From assembly GCA_016190485.1 (NCBI GenBank), contig JACPQN010000015.1, forward strand, positions 1 to 59,277: DNA of 59,277 bases, in the 5' to 3' direction. The notes beneath the pieces were generated by a model. The model searched no databases. It had not been told where the DNA came from and was given only the letters and a program-made list of their open reading frames with translations. How positions within the stretch are numbered: the first letter of the stretch is position 1; every line of letters begins with the position of its first letter. Both the position numbers and the translations under genes were made by a program. This document shows, piece after piece, positions 35,555-44,349 of this stretch. Origin of the DNA: Chloroflexota bacterium. GTDB lineage: Bacteria > Chloroflexota > Dehalococcoidia > SHYD01.

Positions 35555-36499
35555 ATGCCTGACCTCCCCGCCTACGAGATCTACACCGACGGCGCCTGCA
35601 CCGGCAACCCCGGCCCCGGCGGATGGGCGGCCGTGCTCACCGGCGCCGCCGGCGGCTCCTGGCGTGCTGGCCACGAGGAGCGCACCACCAATAACCGGAT
35701 GGAGATCAAGGCCGCCATCAAGGGCCTGGAGCAGACGCTCGCGGGCAGCCAGGTGACCGTGTACAGCGACAGCCAGTACCTGGTGAACACCATGACCAGA
35801 GGCTGGCAACGCAAGATGAACCTGGACCTGTGGGCGCAACTGGACGGGCTGGTGGGAGAGCGGCACGTCTCCTGGCGGTGGGTGCCCGGCCATGCCGGCT
35901 ACCCGCTCAACGAGGAGGCCAACCGCCTGGCCCAAGCCGCGGCGGACCCCGGCGCGCCCCACGACCAGTCCGGCGTGCTGGAGGGCGGGCCGGGAGCGCC
36001 CGCTGTCTCACTCCCCAGCGAGACGCCTCACCTCTCCCACCTGGACGAGCAGGGCCGCGCCCGCATGGTGGATGTCTCGGCCAAGGAGGAGACCCGCCGT
36101 GAGGCAGTGGCCAAGGGCGCCGTCTTCATGCGGTCCGAGACCCTCGCCCTCCTCCAGTCGGGGGGCATCGCCAAGGGCGACGTGCTGACGGTGGCTCAGG
36201 TAGCGGGCGTTATGGCTGCCAAGCGCACCAGCGAGCTGATCCCCATGTGTCACCCGCTGCGCCTCTCCCACATTCAGGTGGAGCTCCAACCCGACCCAGC
36301 CCTCTCCTGCGTAGAGATCACCGCCACCGTGCGCACCACGGACCGCACGGGCGTGGAGATGGAGGCCCTGACGGCCGTCTCCGTGGCGGCGCTGACCATC
36401 TACGACATGTGCAAGGCCGTGGACCGGGCCATGCGCATCAGCGACGTGCGCCTCACCCGCAAGTCCGGCGGCAAGAGCGGGGACTTCCGCCAGGGGTAG
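35555..36499 (+). CDS. Fusion of ribonuclease HI and MoaC (cyclic pyranopterin monophosphate synthase)
   Basis: One continuous 314-residue frame. Residues 1 to about 130 are RNase HI: D12 ([16 protein letters not shown]), E50 (NNRMEIKAA), D72 (YSDSQYL), H113 ([16 protein letters not shown]). The fourth acidic residue (D134 in E. coli) is Asn123. Residues about 158-314 are Moa[69 protein letters not shown] linker of about 28 Pro/Gly/Ala-rich residues joins them, with no stop and no obvious internal ribosome site. ATG 35555 follows GAGG by 8 nt; a GTG at 35504 overlaps the moaA stop (GTGA) and could extend the N terminus. The MoaC half matches the adjacent moaA pathway. Confidence 0.9.
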   Translation: MPDLPAYEIYTDGACTGNPGPGGWAAVLTGAAGGSWRAGHEERTTNNRMEIKAAIKGLEQTLAGSQVTVYSDSQYLVNTMTRGWQRKMNLDLWAQLDGLVGERHVSWRWVPGHAGYPLNEEANRLAQAAADPGAPHDQSGVLEGGPGAPAVSLPSETPHLSHLDEQGRARMVDVSAKEETRREAVAKGAVFMRSETLALLQSGGIAKGDVLTVAQVAGVMAAKRTSELIPMCHPLRLSHIQVELQPDPALSCVEITATVRTTDRTGVEMEALTAVSVAALTIYDMCKAVDRAMRISDVRLTRKSGGKSGDFRQG

Positions 36500-36517
36500 C
36501 AGGAGCGGGAAAGAGGC

Positions 36518-37654
36518 ATGGTAGTCAACCCGCACATCAAGTTCACCCTGCGCGACTACATGGCCACGCCGGAGGACACGCGGTACGAGCTGATCGATGG
36601 TGAGCTGACCCGCATGCCCTCCGTGGATGTGGAACACCAGGAGGTGCTCGGCCATCTGCTGAGCACGTTGAGCAGATACATCGAAGCCAAGGGTCTGGGC
36701 ACAGTGTGCAGTGCGCCGCTCGACGTGGTGCTATCTGACCACGACGTGGTAGAACCAGACCTCCTGTATGTCTCAAAACAGCGGGCGCATATCGTCAAGG
36801 ATCGCATCTATGGCGCGCCGGATCTGGTGGTGGAAGTCCTCTCGCCGGAGACCGAGGAGCGGGACCGCACCCTCAAGCGGACTCTCTACGCCCGCCACGG
36901 CGTGCGCGAGCTCTGGCTGGTGGATCTACAAAGGAGAACTATCGAGGTCCTTAAGCTCAGCGGCAGCGCCTTTGAGCGTGTGAGCATTTATACTGAAGGG
37001 GAAACGCTACGCTCGCCCTTACTTCAGGAGTTGACGCTGCGGTTGGACTTCTGGCCCCTTCCGCGGCCCAACAAGAAACAGGAAAAGGTGACCACCGTGG
37101 TCAACTCCAAGATCAAGTTTACCGTCCGGGACTATGTGGCCACACCCGTGGACAAGCGGTACGAGTTGCTCGAAGGAGAGTTGCTTGTGGCACCATCTCC
37201 CCCGCCAAACCACCAGAGAATAACAAGGCGGCTTTTGAGATGGCTCAGCGAGTTTGTGGAGCAGCGGAACCTAGGAGAGGTCTTTGACGCGCCTCTGGAT
37301 GTGATCCTCTCCGACTATGATGTCCTGCAACCCGACGTGCTGTTCATCTCAAAGGAGCGTGCTGGAATCATCCGAGATCGCATCTACGGCGCGCCGGACC
37401 TGGTAGTAGAGGTGCTGTCTCCAGGCACCGAGGAGCGTGACAGAGTTCTCAAGCGCACCATCTATGCCCGCTATGGCGTGCGAGAGTACTGGCTGGTGGA
37501 CCCCCAGCAGGAATCGGTGGAGGTGCTGGCGCTAGAGCCCGAGGGCTTCGTGCTGGCTGCCATCTATCACGCCGGTGAGGCGCTCACGTCTCCTGTGCTG
37601 GAGGGGCTGGCCCTGGCCGTCGAGCCGCTATTTAGCACCCAGGGAGACCGGTGA
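36518..37654 (+). CDS. Tandem Uma2-family (PD-(D/E)XK) putative endonuclease
   Basis: A 378-residue protein made of two Uma2 (DUF820) units: residues 1 to about 185 and about 196-370. Both repeat the same landmarks: IKFT.RDY.ATP..RYEL..GEL, APLDV.LSD.DV..PD.L, DRIYGAPDLVVEVLSP and Y.R.GVRE.WLVD. Single Uma2 proteins are about 190 residues and abundant in Chloroflexota and cyanobacteria; their function is uncertain, with a restriction-endonuclease-like fold. An internal GTG near 37088 with an AGGAAAAGG box hints that two genes were recently joined. Confidence 0.8.
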   Translation: MVVNPHIKFTLRDYMATPEDTRYELIDGELTRMPSVDVEHQEVLGHLLSTLSRYIEAKGLGTVCSAPLDVVLSDHDVVEPDLLYVSKQRAHIVKDRIYGAPDLVVEVLSPETEERDRTLKRTLYARHGVRELWLVDLQRRTIEVLKLSGSAFERVSIYTEGETLRSPLLQELTLRLDFWPLPRPNKKQEKVTTVVNSKIKFTVRDYVATPVDKRYELLEGELLVAPSPPPNHQRITRRLLRWLSEFVEQRNLGEVFDAPLDVILSDYDVLQPDVLFISKERAGIIRDRIYGAPDLVVEVLSPGTEERDRVLKRTIYARYGVREYWLVDPQQESVEVLALEPEGFVLAAIYHAGEALTSPVLEGLALAVEPLFSTQGDR

Positions 37655-37720
37655 GGCCCACGTTGCTGTGCGCCACGTCATAGACACGGCGCGCCACCTG
37701 CGGTATGAAGGTAACGGAGT

Positions 37721-38311
37721 ATGTGGCATAGATCACCAGTCGGGCCAGGGAGCCGCGCTACGACGCCGCTGAGGTGGCTGCTCCGGCGGGTTAAGTCGCG
37801 CGGGCGGGGGCAGTCCCTGGTGGAGTTTGCCCTGGTGCTTCCCATGCTGACCCTGCTGGTGATGGGGTCGGTGGACTTCGGCAGGGCCATGTACGCCGTC
37901 ATCACGGTGAACAACGCCGCGTTCCACAGCGCGCTCTGGGCGGCGAACCACCTCCGCTACGGCACCACGGGGTGCGGCACTTCCGGCGCGTACTGCTGCC
38001 CCCCCCAGAACAACACCACTGCCATAGACACCGTGGCCCCCACCCGGATCCGGGACGTGGTGATCCGGGACTTCCTGGTGGGGCTGGATTACACGGCCAC
38101 CTGCTCCTCCGAGAGCTCATCGGTGAGCAGCGCCTGCAACCCAGCCGTGAGCTGCTCCACCAGCACCGACGGCTACAGCCACAGCAGCGGCACCGCCTAC
38201 CGCTACGCCGAGGTGACGGTGACCTACCGGTGGACCGCCATCGGCCCCTACGATGCGCTGCTGGGCCAGATCGACATCCCCCGTAGCGTGCGTCTCCGCA
38301 AGGTGCCGTGA
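37721..38311 (+). CDS. TadE-like pilus/secreted protein
   Basis: A 196-residue protein. A basic N terminus is followed by the TadE signature GQSLVEFALVLPMLTLLVMG with FGRAMY, giving one TM helix processed like a pseudopilin. The rest is extracellular, Ser/Thr/Cys-rich, with a low-complexity stretch (TCSSESSSVSSACNPAVSC) suggestive of disulfides. It overlaps the next TadE-like gene (TGATG). The motor and secretin genes of a Tad system are not in this window. Confidence 0.8.
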   Translation: MWHRSPVGPGSRATTPLRWLLRRVKSRGRGQSLVEFALVLPMLTLLVMGSVDFGRAMYAVITVNNAAFHSALWAANHLRYGTTGCGTSGAYCCPPQNNTTAIDTVAPTRIRDVVIRDFLVGLDYTATCSSESSSVSSACNPAVSCSTSTDGYSHSSGTAYRYAEVTVTYRWTAIGPYDALLGQIDIPRSVRLRKVP

Positions 38312-38790
38312 TGCTCCGTCCAGTGCGGGACCAGGCGGGGCAGAGCCTGGTTGAGTTCTCCCTGATGTTCGTGACCTTCATGTTCGTGATGGCGGGCATC
38401 TTCGACTTCAGCCGGGCCATCTACTACTACAACTCCCTCTCCGAGGCCGCGCGCGCCGGCGCGCGCTACGCCATCGTCCACGGCGAGAACGCCACCTCGG
38501 CCGCAGGGCCCTGCACCTCCGGCGCCTCCTGCGACTGCTCCGATAGCGCCGCCCCCAACGCCACGGCCATCCGCACCGCCGTGCTAACCCGCACCCAGGG
38601 GATGGACCCCGGCACCATCATCACCACCTGCTCCTGGCCGGACCAGAACACCGCCGGCACCTACCGCAACGCCCGGAACAGACGTGTGAAAGTCACTGTG
38701 GCCTACACCTATCAGCCCATCCTGACCGCGTTCATCCCTGACGCGACCATCACCCTCCAGGGCGAGGCCACCTCTTTCATCCAGTTCTAG
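38311..38790 (+). CDS. TadE-like pilus protein
   Basis: A 159-residue protein with the TadE motif GQSLVEFSLMFVTFMFVMAG and FDFSRAIYYYNSLSEAARAGARYA, characteristic of minor Tad pilins. The external part has several Cys. Its ATG overlaps the stop of the preceding gene. A GTG one codon earlier is possible. The stop TAG (38788-38790) is the first three bases of an inserted palindromic repeat. Confidence 0.82.
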   Translation: MLRPVRDQAGQSLVEFSLMFVTFMFVMAGIFDFSRAIYYYNSLSEAARAGARYAIVHGENATSAAGPCTSGASCDCSDSAAPNATAIRTAVLTRTQGMDPGTIITTCSWPDQNTAGTYRNARNRRVKVTVAYTYQPILTAFIPDATITLQGEATSFIQF

Positions 38791-38964
38791 TGTGGTGTCT
38801 CTAAAGAACGCCGCGAACGTCATTGCGAGAGCCGGAGGTGACGAAGCGATCTGGGTGGAGGCATGGCCTAGCTTCCCACCCCCAGATTGCCACGCCCTCC
38901 TTCGTCGGGCTCGCAATGACCCTCCGGCCGGGGTTTGTCAACGCATTTCGAAGACGGGACACTA
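38788..38964. repeat. MITE-like palindromic repeat, family 3, copy 2
   Basis: 177 bp. Left end TAGTGTGGTGTCTCTAAAG starts on the TadE stop codon; right end is GAAGACGGGACACTA. Inner ends are GTCATTGCGAG and CTCGCAATGAC. It is the best-preserved copy: both outer ends are related inverted repeats starting with TAGTGT and ending with ACACTA. Confidence 0.85.
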
Positions 38965-38972
38965 GCAAGGAC

Positions 38973-40466
38973 ATGAGCACAGCAGAGAGCATGGCGCCGA
39001 GAGGACAGTCTGAAGCCCGCGTCGCGGCCCAGCGGGGCCAGATCCTGGTCATGGTGGCCATCATGATGCCCATCATGCTGGCCTTCGTGGGGCTGGTGCT
39101 GGACAGCGGCTTTATCTACGCCGAATCCCGGCGCGCGCAAGCCGCGGCAGACGCCGTGGCCTGGTCGGCCGCCACCTATTTCTGGAAGAACGCCACGGCC
39201 GACTGCACGGCCACCAGCGCCTCACCGGGCACGGATACCTGCGGCGCCCTGGCCTACGCCAGCGCCCTGGAGTACTCCAGCAGCACCGGGGCCACCGTTA
39301 CCGTCACCCATCCGGCGGATCCTGTCATCACCAACACCTATGGCACCAAGGACTACGCCACGGTGGGTGACTACGTGCTGGTGAGCATCGAGAAGGACGT
39401 CCCCCAGTTCTTCATCGGTGTCGTGTTCCCGGCCCTGGCCCGCGCCAAGGGCACCGCTATCGGCGGCATCGCCCGGATGCCCATGGAGTACGCGCTGGTG
39501 GCCCTGGATACTGTGTGCAGCACTAACCTGGGCCTCAGCGGAAACGTGGACCTCATCGTCAACAACGGCGGGATCATGAGCAACTGCCCTAGTACCACAT
39601 CGGTCAACGTTTCAGGGTCTGCTGGCCTCAAGGCCGACGCCATCCAGACCACAGGCAACTGCAGTCCCAATCCCCTTCCCACGCCCAGCCCTTCGGGAAC
39701 GTCGCCTACCTGCGAGACGGGCATTGCCCCCATCAGCGATCCCATCGGCACCTTGCCCTACCCGTGCACCACCACCACCACCGGCAACGAATCCACGAGC
39801 ACCGCCGGCTATGGCTACTGCGCATCCCGCGGGAGCGTCTCCGGAAACCAAGACATAGTGCTGAATCCGGGCGTTTATACCAGCATCAATCCCTCGGGCA
39901 GCGCTATGGTCTGGCTGCGCTCGGGGATCTACGTCATCAAAGGTGGAGGCATATCCACCTCTGGTACCACCGGTATCAGCGTCTGTGCCACGGACAATAG
40001 CGCTCCTGCTGGCTCGGCCCCACCGGGCAGCACCGGCCTCGTCTCCCTCGGCTACGGCTGCACCGGCGGTAACGGAGGGGTCTTCATCTTCAACGCCCCC
40101 AGCACCTACGATGGCAGCAATACCGCGAACCCCTGTGGCGGCGGCACCAGCGGTGGCGCCATCAACCTCTCCGGCACCAGCGGCTTCGACTTTCGGTCCC
40201 TGACCAGCGGCCCATACAACGGAATGGCTATATGGCAGGGGTGCGGTCTCACAAATAACATGACCCTGAGCGGAGATGCCGACTCGAAGGTCCAGGGCAC
40301 GGTGTATATTCCCAGCGCCGACGTCACCCTCAGTGGCAACGCCTCGTGGAGCACCCCCAGCGCAGTGATCGCCAACGCCGTGACCGCCAGCGGCAGCGTT
40401 GCCATCACCATCAACTATGACGCCAACTCCGCCTACAAGCCCTACAACGTGGTGCTGGCCAACTAG
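38973..40466 (+). CDS. TadG-like surface protein
   Basis: A 497-residue protein. Residues about 20-55 match the Tad N-terminal region (RGQILVMVAIMMPIMLAFVGLVLDSG, then ESRRAQAAADAVAWSAA), i.e. one TM helix. The rest is a large extracellular region rich in Ser/Thr/Gly with a beta-helix-like pattern (repeats such as LSGNVDLIVNNGG, VNVSGSAGLKADAIQTTGN, MTLSGDADSKVQGTVYI). Such proteins sit on the outer face and may bind von-Willebrand-like partners. The start at 38973 lies 9 bp after the repeat; ATG 38991 is an alternative. Its stop TAG is again the start of a repeat. Confidence 0.78.
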   Translation: MSTAESMAPRGQSEARVAAQRGQILVMVAIMMPIMLAFVGLVLDSGFIYAESRRAQAAADAVAWSAATYFWKNATADCTATSASPGTDTCGALAYASALEYSSSTGATVTVTHPADPVITNTYGTKDYATVGDYVLVSIEKDVPQFFIGVVFPALARAKGTAIGGIARMPMEYALVALDTVCSTNLGLSGNVDLIVNNGGIMSNCPSTTSVNVSGSAGLKADAIQTTGNCSPNPLPTPSPSGTSPTCETGIAPISDPIGTLPYPCTTTTTGNESTSTAGYGYCASRGSVSGNQDIVLNPGVYTSINPSGSAMVWLRSGIYVIKGGGISTSGTTGISVCATDNSAPAGSAPPGSTGLVSLGYGCTGGNGGVFIFNAPSTYDGSNTANPCGGGTSGGAINLSGTSGFDFRSLTSGPYNGMAIWQGCGLTNNMTLSGDADSKVQGTVYIPSADVTLSGNASWSTPSAVIANAVTASGSVAITINYDANSAYKPYNVVLAN

Positions 40467-40692
40467 TGGGGTGTTCCTGAAGAACGCCGCGAATTTGTCG
40501 TTGCGAGAAGGCGAAGCCGACCCTTAGGTAGGCTCAGGACAAGCGTGGCAATCCGGAGGAGGGAAGCCATCCTGCTGGGAGGGGATCGTTACCCCTCCCA
40601 GATTGTCACCCTTCGGCAGGCTCAGGGCAGGCGGCCCTCGTTCCTCGGGCCTCGCAATGACATCTGCACCAAGCTTCGGAACCAGGACGTTA
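40464..40692. repeat. MITE-like palindromic repeat, family 3, copy 3
   Basis: 229 bp. Left end TAGTGGGGTGTTCCTGAAG begins on the stop codon of the TadG-like gene; inner ends are GTCGTTGCGAG and CTCGCAATGAC; the right end CCAGGACGTTA is a worn version of GGGACACTA. Inside are two CTTCGGCAGGCTCAGG-type motifs. Nothing else is visible up to the promoter at 40725. Confidence 0.8.
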
Positions 40693-40724
40693 GCTGATCG
40701 GCCTCCGCCCCCCACACCCTCGCC

Positions 40725-40753
40725 TTGACGGTGGCGCGTGCCCACGCTACACT
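40725..40753 (+). promoter_or_regulatory. Promoter of the glycan/lipid cluster
   Basis: TTGACG (40725-40730) and TACACT (40748-40753) are spaced 17 bp, with the first ATG at 40776. Confidence 0.65.
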
Positions 40754-40775
40754 GCGAGAAAAGCATGATGCGTGC

Positions 40776-41177
40776 ATGATCGCTGCCGGCAGAAGTCCGA
40801 CACTAGTGCTACCGCTAGCCCTGCTCCTGGTCGCCATCCTTTTCTCCGTCACCGGCGAACTGCTCCTGAAGCACGGCATGAACCGGTTTGGGGTGCTGGA
40901 CCTGCACCCCACCTACCTGGCTTCCTCGCTGGCGCAGGTGTTCAGCAGCCCCTACGTGCTGGCGGGCTTCGCCTGCATCTTCACGGGCTCCATCTTCTGG
41001 CTCTCGGTCATCTCCCGGGTGCATCTGAGCTACGCCTACCCCATGCTGAGCCTGAGCTACATCCTGGTGGTGGGCGCCTCCTGGCTCTTCCTGGGGGAGC
41101 AGTTCACCTGGGTGCGGGTGCTGGGCGTGCTGGTGATTATCCTGGGGGTGAGCCTGGTCTTCTGGAGCGGCCAGTAA
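40776..41177 (+). CDS. Small EmrE/DMT-like four-helix membrane protein
   Basis: A 133-residue protein with four hydrophobic helices and short loops: LLLVAILFSVTGELLLKHGMNRFG (with the membrane Glu typical of SMR proteins), AGFACIFTGSIFWLSVIS, LSYAYPMLSLSYILVVGASWLFLGE and LGVLVIILGVSLVFWS. It resembles ArnE/ArnF-type subunits that flip glycolipids as well as SMR drug pumps. It sits first in a sugar/lipid cluster, so a lipid-carrier flippase is the preferred guess. ATG 40776 is chosen because the promoter lies just upstream. Confidence 0.75.
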   Translation: MIAAGRSPTLVLPLALLLVAILFSVTGELLLKHGMNRFGVLDLHPTYLASSLAQVFSSPYVLAGFACIFTGSIFWLSVISRVHLSYAYPMLSLSYILVVGASWLFLGEQFTWVRVLGVLVIILGVSLVFWSGQ

Positions 41178-41231
41178 TGTTTGGTCCTCGTGACCCCCTC
41201 CCTCCTTCGGCAGGCTCAGGACGGCGTCTAG

Positions 41232-41285
41232 CTCCCTCCCACAAGGGGAGGGAGAACGTCCTCCCTCTCCCTCGATGGGAGAGGG
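41232..41285. repeat. Pair of tandem CCCTCCC/CCCTCTCCC hairpins
   Basis: Hairpin CTCCCTCCC...GGGAGGGAG at 41232-41254 and hairpin CCCTCTCCC-TCGAT-GGGAGAGGG at 41263-41285. They share the stem sequence with 22976-23013. A CTTCGGCAGGCTCAGGAC motif lies just upstream (near 41204). They may act as a partial terminator or RNA-stabilising element inside the operon. Confidence 0.55.
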
Positions 41286-41334
41286 TAAGGGTGAGGGTGC
41301 CCTCTTCCCATTGCGCCGACGTTGGGTTGGGGCC

Positions 41335-42126
41335 ATGACCGCCATGCCCAGCATCTCCGCCTTTTTCCCCGCCTACAACGATGGCGGCACCATCGCGAGC
41401 ATGGTTATCAGCGCCGTGCAGACGCTGCGGGAGCTTACCGATGACTACGAGGTGATCGTGGTCCACAACGGCAGTACCGACTACACCCCGGAGGTGCTAG
41501 CGGAGCTGCAACGCCTCTACCCCACGGAGTTGCGGGTCATCGACTATCCTCACCCCCTGGGCTACGGCGGCGCGTTGCGGGTCGGTTTCGCCGCCTGCGC
41601 CAAGGAGTTGGTCTTCTACACCGATGGCGACGCCCAGTACGACCCCCGGGAGCTGGCGCTGCTCTGCGCCGCCCTGGGGCCCGACGTAGACCTGGTGAAC
41701 GGGTACAAGACCGGCCGCTCCGATCCGCTGCACCGTATCATCATCGGCCGGCTCTACCACCGCACCGTCAAGACCCTCTTCGGCCTGCGCCTGCGGGACG
41801 TGGACTGCGATTTCCGCCTCATCCGGCGGGGGGTCTTCGACAAGATCAGCCTCAGATCCAGCAGCGGCGTCATCTGCGTGGAGCTGATGAAAAAGGTCCA
41901 GGACGCCGGCTTCACCGTGGCCCAGGTACCGGTGCACCATTATCACCGGGCCTACGGCGGTTCCCAGTTCTTCAACGTGCCCCGGATCTACCGCTCGCTG
42001 CGGGGCCTGCTGGGCCTCTGGTGGGAGCTGGTGGCCCTCCGCCGCCTGGGGCGCGCACCCGCGGACACGGCGGCCCCCGCATCCCTGGGCCTGCCGGAGA
42101 CCTCAAAAGCCCCCAAAAACCCCTAG
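41335..42126 (+). CDS. Family 2 glycosyltransferase (dolichyl-phosphate mannosyltransferase-like)
   Basis: A 263-residue GT-A enzyme: SISAFFPAYNDGGTIASM at the N terminus, VHNGSTDYTPEVL, the DXD-type YTDGDAQYDPREL and a DCDFRLIRRGVFDKI acceptor motif. No membrane helices were seen. Likely it moves a sugar from a nucleotide donor to a polyprenyl phosphate or glycan. ATG 41335 is preferred over upstream open frame. It shares direction with the epimerase and aminotransferase genes. Confidence 0.88.
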   Translation: MTAMPSISAFFPAYNDGGTIASMVISAVQTLRELTDDYEVIVVHNGSTDYTPEVLAELQRLYPTELRVIDYPHPLGYGGALRVGFAACAKELVFYTDGDAQYDPRELALLCAALGPDVDLVNGYKTGRSDPLHRIIIGRLYHRTVKTLFGLRLRDVDCDFRLIRRGVFDKISLRSSSGVICVELMKKVQDAGFTVAQVPVHHYHRAYGGSQFFNVPRIYRSLRGLLGLWWELVALRRLGRAPADTAAPASLGLPETSKAPKNP

Positions 42127-42156
42127 ATGCTCTCCACCCCCGCGTCTCCTCCCTCC

Positions 42157-42201
42157 GCCCTTCGGCAGGCTCAGGACCTCGCCCTTCGGCAAGCTCAGGA
42201 C
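42157..42201. repeat. Tandem direct repeat of a 21-bp dispersed motif
   Basis: Two copies of GCCCTTCGGCAGGCTCAGGA-C (42157-42177 and 42181-42201) differ at one base. The same motif occurs near 30948, 40612 and 41204, and in related form near 30911, 46016 and 59258. It lies immediately before the ATG of the epimerase. Confidence 0.7.
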
Positions 42202-43188
42202 ATGGGTTACCGGGGCAAATAGGTCCTGTTCACCGGCGGCCTGGGCTTTATCGGCAGCAACCTGGCCCGCCGCGTGGTGGACCTGGGGGCCGACGTGCTG
42301 CTGGTGGACTCGCTGATTGACGACTACGGTGGCAACCTCTTCAACCTCCACGGCATCGAGGACCGGGTGCGGGTGAACATCGCCGACGTGCGGGACCAGC
42401 ACGGGATGAACTACCTGGTGCGCGGCCAGGACTACCTCTTCAATCTGGCCGGCCAGGTGAGCCACATCGACAGCATGCGCGACCCTTACACCGACCTGGA
42501 GATCAACTGCCGCGCCCAGCTCTCTCTGCTGGAGGCGTGCCGCCAGCACAACCCCGACGTCAAGCTGGTCTACGCCAGCACCACCCAGGTCTACGGCGCC
42601 CCCACCGCGCTGCCGGTGACGGAGCAGCACCTGCGGGCGCCCATCGACGTGAACGGCATCAACACCATGGACGGCGACTGGTACCACATTCTGTACAACA
42701 ACATCTACGGCATCCGGGCCTGCTCCCTGCGCCTCACCCGCACCTACGGCCCCCGGATGCTGGTGAAGCACAACCGCCAGACAGCCCTGGGCTGGTTCGT
42801 CCGCCAGGCGCTGGACAACGAGGAGATCCAGCTCTTCGACGGGCGGCAGGTGCGAGACTATACCTACGTGGATGACGCGGTGGAGGCCTTCCTTCGGGCG
42901 GGCGCGAGCGACGCCGCCAACGGCCAGGTGTATAACCTGGGCGGCACCGAGCCGGTGAGCCTGAAGGACCTGGTGGCCACCCTGGTGCGGGTGGCGAGCA
43001 GCGGCCGCTACAAAGTGGCGCCCTTCCCAGAGGAGCGCCGCCGCATCGACATCGGCGACTTCTACACCGACTACTCGAAGATCACCCAGGCCCTGGGCTG
43101 GCGGCCCACCGTCGGGCTGGAGGAGGGGCTGCGGCGCACGGTGGACTACTACAAGAAGCACCGGGAGCGGTACTGGACGCGGGAATGA
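42202..43188 (+). pseudogene. NAD-dependent sugar epimerase/dehydratase with in-frame amber codon
   Basis: The frame from ATG 42202 reads MGYRGK, TAG (42220-42222), then VLFTGGLGFIGSNLARR, so the stop separates the start from the Rossmann glycine motif. The rest is intact to 43188: FNLAGQVSHIDSM, YASTTQVYGAP, the active-site-like GDWYHILYNN, LRLTRTYGPRM, VYNLGGTEPV. It is an extended SDR of the UDP-glucose epimerase/dTDP-glucose dehydratase type. There is no usable start between the TAG and the GTG at 42274, and starting there would lose the NAD motif. A CAG-to-TAG change (Gln) would explain it. It could be a true lesion, a sequence error or a suppressed codon. The next gene overlaps by 4 bp. 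Confidence 0.8.
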
Positions 43189-44327
43189 TCCCCTTCCTCG
43201 ACCTCAAGGCCCAGTACGCCGAGACCGCGGCCGCGGTGCAGGCGGCCATGGAGCGGGTGTTCCAGCGGGGACAGTTCATCCTGGGGCCCGAGGTCGCCGC
43301 GTTCGAGGAGGAGTTCGCCGCCTACCTGGGCGTGCCCCGCGCGGTGGGCGTCGCCTCGGGCACCGACGCGCTGCATCTGGCGCTGCGGGCCTGTGGCGTC
43401 GGCCCCGGCGACGAGGTGATCACCGTCTCCCATACTGCGGTGGCCACCGTGGCGGCCATCGAGCTGGCGGGGGCCCGCCCGGTCTTCGTGGACATCCTGC
43501 CCGCTAGCTACACCCTGGCCCCTGCCCAGGTGGAGGCTCGTATCACGGCCCGCACCAGAGCCATCCTGCCGGTGCACCTATACGGGCAGGCGGCGGACCT
43601 GGCCCCGTTGCTGGAGCTGGCCAAGGCCAGAGGTCTGCGGGTCATTGAGGACGCCTGCCAGGCCCACGGAGCGGAGTACCGGGGGCGCAAGGCCGGCGCG
43701 TGGGGCGACATCGGCTGCTTCAGCTTCTATCCCACCAAGAACCTGGGGGCCTACGGCGACGGGGGCATGGCGGTCATCGGCGACCCGGAGCTGGCCCGGC
43801 GCCTGCGGCTACTGCGCACCTACGGCTGGGCCGAGCGGGACCGCTCTGTGCTGCGGGGCGTCAACAGCCGACTGGACGAGCTCCAGGCGGCCGTCCTGAG
43901 GGCCAAGCTGCCCCATCTGGATGCGTGGAACGCCCGTCGCCGGTCCCTGGCGGCGCACTACACGGCGCTCCTCGAAGGCATCCCCAATTTGCAGTTGCCG
44001 CAAGAGCTACCCTCTGGCAAGCACGTCTACCACCTGTATGTAGTACGCACGCCAGAGCGGGACGGGCTGCGCCGGCACCTGGCCGACCGGGGCATCGGCG
44101 CGCTGGCGCACTACCCCACGCCGGTGCACCTCCAGCAGCCGTACCAGGACCTGGGCTTCCCTCCCGGCTCCCTGCCGGAGAGCGAGGCGGCCGCCAGGGA
44201 GGTCTTATCGCTCCCCCTCTACCCCCAGCTCCCCGAAAGCGCTGTGGGGGCCGTGGCAGCGGCCGTCCGGCAGTTCTTTGGGGTACCGGCCGCCGCAGCA
44301 ACCAGGGCGCCTGCGGCGCCTCCGTAG
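43185..44327 (+). CDS. DegT/DnrJ/EryC1-family sugar aminotransferase
   Basis: A 380-residue PLP-dependent enzyme: VASGTDALHLAL binding loop, D156 in VIEDACQAHGA, PLP lysine K185 in SFYPTKNLGAYGDGG, and SRLDELQAAVLRAKL near the end of the large domain. It aminates 3- or 4-keto sugars attached to nucleotides. The ATG overlaps the epimerase stop (ATGA). Together with the glycosyltransferase this points to an amino sugar for a glycolipid or surface glycan. Confidence 0.9.
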   Translation: MIPFLDLKAQYAETAAAVQAAMERVFQRGQFILGPEVAAFEEEFAAYLGVPRAVGVASGTDALHLALRACGVGPGDEVITVSHTAVATVAAIELAGARPVFVDILPASYTLAPAQVEARITARTRAILPVHLYGQAADLAPLLELAKARGLRVIEDACQAHGAEYRGRKAGAWGDIGCFSFYPTKNLGAYGDGGMAVIGDPELARRLRLLRTYGWAERDRSVLRGVNSRLDELQAAVLRAKLPHLDAWNARRRSLAAHYTALLEGIPNLQLPQELPSGKHVYHLYVVRTPERDGLRRHLADRGIGALAHYPTPVHLQQPYQDLGFPPGSLPESEAAAREVLSLPLYPQLPESAVGAVAAAVRQFFGVPAAAATRAPAAPP

Positions 44328-44349
44328 AGACCCCTACCTCTGACGCCGC

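Noticed and set aside
42274..43188. Epimerase starting at GTG 42274
   Set aside because: This start would remove the NAD-binding glycine motif, which is present directly upstream in the same frame.
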